The notes beneath the pieces are model-generated. The model saw only the letters and a list, made by a program, of their open reading frames with translations, ran no database searches and was not told the origin of the DNA. DNA of 13,518 bases, taken from the NCBI GenBank assembly GCA_046765795.1, contig JBKPRH010000091.1, positions 1 to 13,518 of the forward strand. Reading direction: 5' to 3'. Shown here piece after piece: positions 12,185 through 13,518 of the stretch. The number at the start of each line of letters is the position of its first letter. The stretch's first letter is position 1. This DNA is from Gp6-AA40 sp046765795 (GTDB lineage: Bacteria > Acidobacteriota > Vicinamibacteria > Vicinamibacterales > UBA2999). The translations under genes and the position numbers were made by a program.

Positions 12185-13381
12185 TCAGGGCGCGACGTTC
12201 AACGTCAGTCGCATTGACGACAGATCGGGAGGCGTCGCGGTTGCCGGCGAGAGACTCAATGGCAGCAGCGGCGTCTCGTCATCGAAGAGCACGGTGGTTT
12301 CGATCGTCGTGCCTTTCGGTAACTGAATCGGCTCACGGAACCAGTAGCGCCGTAGCCAGTCTGGCCGCGGATGGAACGCGATGAGATCGACGCGGGTCCG
12401 ATCGGGTTTCGTCGCCACCACTCTCACCGCAGTGTTGTTCAGTCCAACCTCTGGATAAATCGCCAACACGCGCGCGTCGCTGGTCAGGATGCGACGGAAA
12501 GCAAAGCGGTCGCCTGACGCAACTGCAGTGAAGTCCGGCGCGAGTCGCACGGCGTGAACGGCGGACGGCGTGCCTGACGCGAAATACAGACCGACCGTGC
12601 TTCGATCGCGCAATTCCTTGCGCTCGTATTCCCACGTCTTTCGATAGATCACCCGCACGACCAGTTCAGACGACGCGGGCAGTTCGAAGCCGAGTCCGGC
12701 ATCGAGCGCGATCGGATCCTCACCCGGCAGCCAGTGCGTGAGCACGCGTTCCATGACTGCGTCCCCGCTCGACGTCGCCGCCGATCGCACGGCAATCGTC
12801 GCTGCCCGAACCATTGCTGCATTGCCCGGCTGGAGATCGACCGCTCTCAGCCATCGCCGCTCGGTGATCGCGGTCGGGACGGTGAATTCAATCGCGCGCT
12901 CTCGTTCATCCGCGCCAATGACGGTCTCGTTGGGCAATGTCAACGCAACATCCGGCGGCCCGAGCCGCCATCCGGTTTCCCGCGCGACCGGCTTGGGGTC
13001 CTTGGCTGCGTCGCCGATGGGCGTGCCGCCCGTCACCCACGTGAGCAGCAGATTCATTTCCCGCGGCGAGAGGCCCGGTGCATTCCGGAAACGCGCTGGC
13101 GCTTCATCCACGGTGCCCGGCGGCATGTGACCAGCCAGTAGTTCCGTGCGGATCGACTCTCCCCACGGCACGGTGTCGGCATGCGTCGTCAGCGACATCG
13201 GCGCGACGCCACCGCTCACGTGGCAGCGACTGCATTTATCGCGCAGGATCGGAAAGATGTCGTCGTTATAGGTGTACGGCGACGTAATGGGCTTGTGCGC
13301 ACTCCCGGGTTCGACGCTGATCAGGACACCGAGCGCTATGAGTGTCAGTGCGACCGTCGCGTGTGTCGCGCGACGGATCAT
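12185..13381 (-). CDS. Periplasmic cytochrome c with degenerate PHM-like (copper monooxygenase-type) domains
   Basis: A 398-residue secreted protein: signal peptide 1-28 (cut near GSA|HK); a mono-haem cytochrome c domain with C50-S-R-C53-H54 in PILRDKCSRCHVSGGVAPMS, GHMPPGT (84-90, M86 a possible sixth ligand) and LSPREMNLLLTWVTGGTP; then about 145-395 resembling the two beta-sandwich domains of copper type II ascorbate-dependent monooxygenases. Landmarks are WLRAVDLQPGN (177-187), HWLPGEDP (216-223), GFELPASSELVVRVIY (231-246) and YWFREPIQLPKGTTIETTVLFDDE (346-369). Where the enzymes carry His-His, His-x-His and PHMH-type copper ligands this protein has MVRAATI (190-196), RVIYRK (243-248) and IYPEVG (308-313). 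So haem binding is likely but copper hydroxylation is not. Its ATG overlaps the stop of the gene upstream (ATGA). Confidence 0.78.
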   Translation of the reverse strand: MIRRATHATVALTLIALGVLISVEPGSAHKPITSPYTYNDDIFPILRDKCSRCHVSGGVAPMSLTTHADTVPWGESIRTELLAGHMPPGTVDEAPARFRNAPGLSPREMNLLLTWVTGGTPIGDAAKDPKPVARETGWRLGPPDVALTLPNETVIGADERERAIEFTVPTAITERRWLRAVDLQPGNAAMVRAATIAVRSAATSSGDAVMERVLTHWLPGEDPIALDAGLGFELPASSELVVRVIYRKTWEYERKELRDRSTVGLYFASGTPSAVHAVRLAPDFTAVASGDRFAFRRILTSDARVLAIYPEVGLNNTAVRVVATKPDRTRVDLIAFHPRPDWLRRYWFREPIQLPKGTTIETTVLFDDETPLLPLSLSPATATPPDLSSMRLTLNVAP

Positions 13382-13518
13382 CTCAATTCTCCGAACGCGG
13401 TGAGCGCATCAGCGACCGCCGCCTTGAACGCCGCATACACCGCTTCGATCTGCGCGCGATTGCCGACGTCTCCTGCCGCATCGAGGAGCCACGCGGTCCG
13501 GACGACGCGCGCGAGAGC
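13378..13518 (-). CDS. C-terminal end of an unidentified gene upstream of the cytochrome
   Basis: The frame is open from the right edge for 46 codons and ends in TGA overlapping the cytochrome ATG. The peptide is Ala-rich and helical in character (RTAWLLDAAGDVGNRAQIEA, VYAAFKAAVADALTAFGEL). I do not recognise it. The ATGA junction and the codon pattern (G/C in most third positions) support a real gene in the same operon as the cytochrome. Confidence 0.6.
   Translation of the reverse strand, partial: ALARVVRTAWLLDAAGDVGNRAQIEAVYAAFKAAVADALTAFGELR

Overview
The window is high-GC, gene-dense bacterial DNA with no stretch over 300 bases lacking a gene and no rRNA, tRNA, CRISPR array or transposase that I can see. 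GTG/TTG starts and 4-base start/stop overlaps are frequent. The gene content fits a free-living member of Acidobacteriota (possibly Vicinamibacteria): a short omega-like RNA polymerase subunit, exported sulfatase, exported SurE, cytochrome c fused to a PHM-like domain, and short dispersed-looking palindromes. The phylum call is inference.

Region 1 (1-3354, minus strand) is a tightly packed operon read right to left: small heat-shock protein (Hsp20), YmdB-type metallophosphoesterase, exonuclease VII large subunit (xseA), small subunit (xseB), and a polyprenyl diphosphate synthase (ispA-like, cut by the left edge). Three junctions are 4-base overlaps and the fourth has a 3-base gap, so translation is probably coupled throughout.

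Region 2 (3355-3581) is a divergent control region of 227 bases between that operon and dnaK. It holds a perfect 14+14 base palindrome, a 9+9 base inverted repeat around the -35 box, a TTGACA-N17-TACCAT promoter and a good ribosome-binding site. Region 3 (3582-5871, plus strand) is dnaK followed 10 bases later by a second Hsp20 gene. Together with the divergent Hsp20 this makes a small chaperone cluster without grpE or dnaJ in view. The operon ends in a strong hairpin whose loop contains the hsp20 stop codon, then a block of short CAGGAATCAGG-type repeats.

Region 4 (5989-8902, plus strand) is a same-direction run: an orphan RNA polymerase omega-like subunit, a small glycine-zipper membrane protein, an exported SurE-family phosphatase, and an exported type I sulfatase 3 bases downstream. 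Region 5 (8941-10967) pairs a 2-oxoglutarate/iron oxygenase-like protein carrying an N-terminal coiled coil with a quinone-oxidoreductase-family enzyme, overlapping by GTGA. Region 6 (11010-12130) has a SAP-domain protein and an exported protein of extreme composition (LEA/histone-H1-like). Region 7 (12185-13518, minus strand) is a periplasmic cytochrome c whose PHM-like copper domains appear to have lost their copper ligands, translationally coupled to an upstream gene cut by the right edge.

Most genes are recognisable families. The parts I would look at first are the degenerate PHM-like cytochrome, the 11-amino-acid-alphabet exported protein, the orphan omega subunit, the shared regulatory region of the chaperone cluster, and the recurrent palindromes. 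I did not find convincing evidence of a wholly new system.
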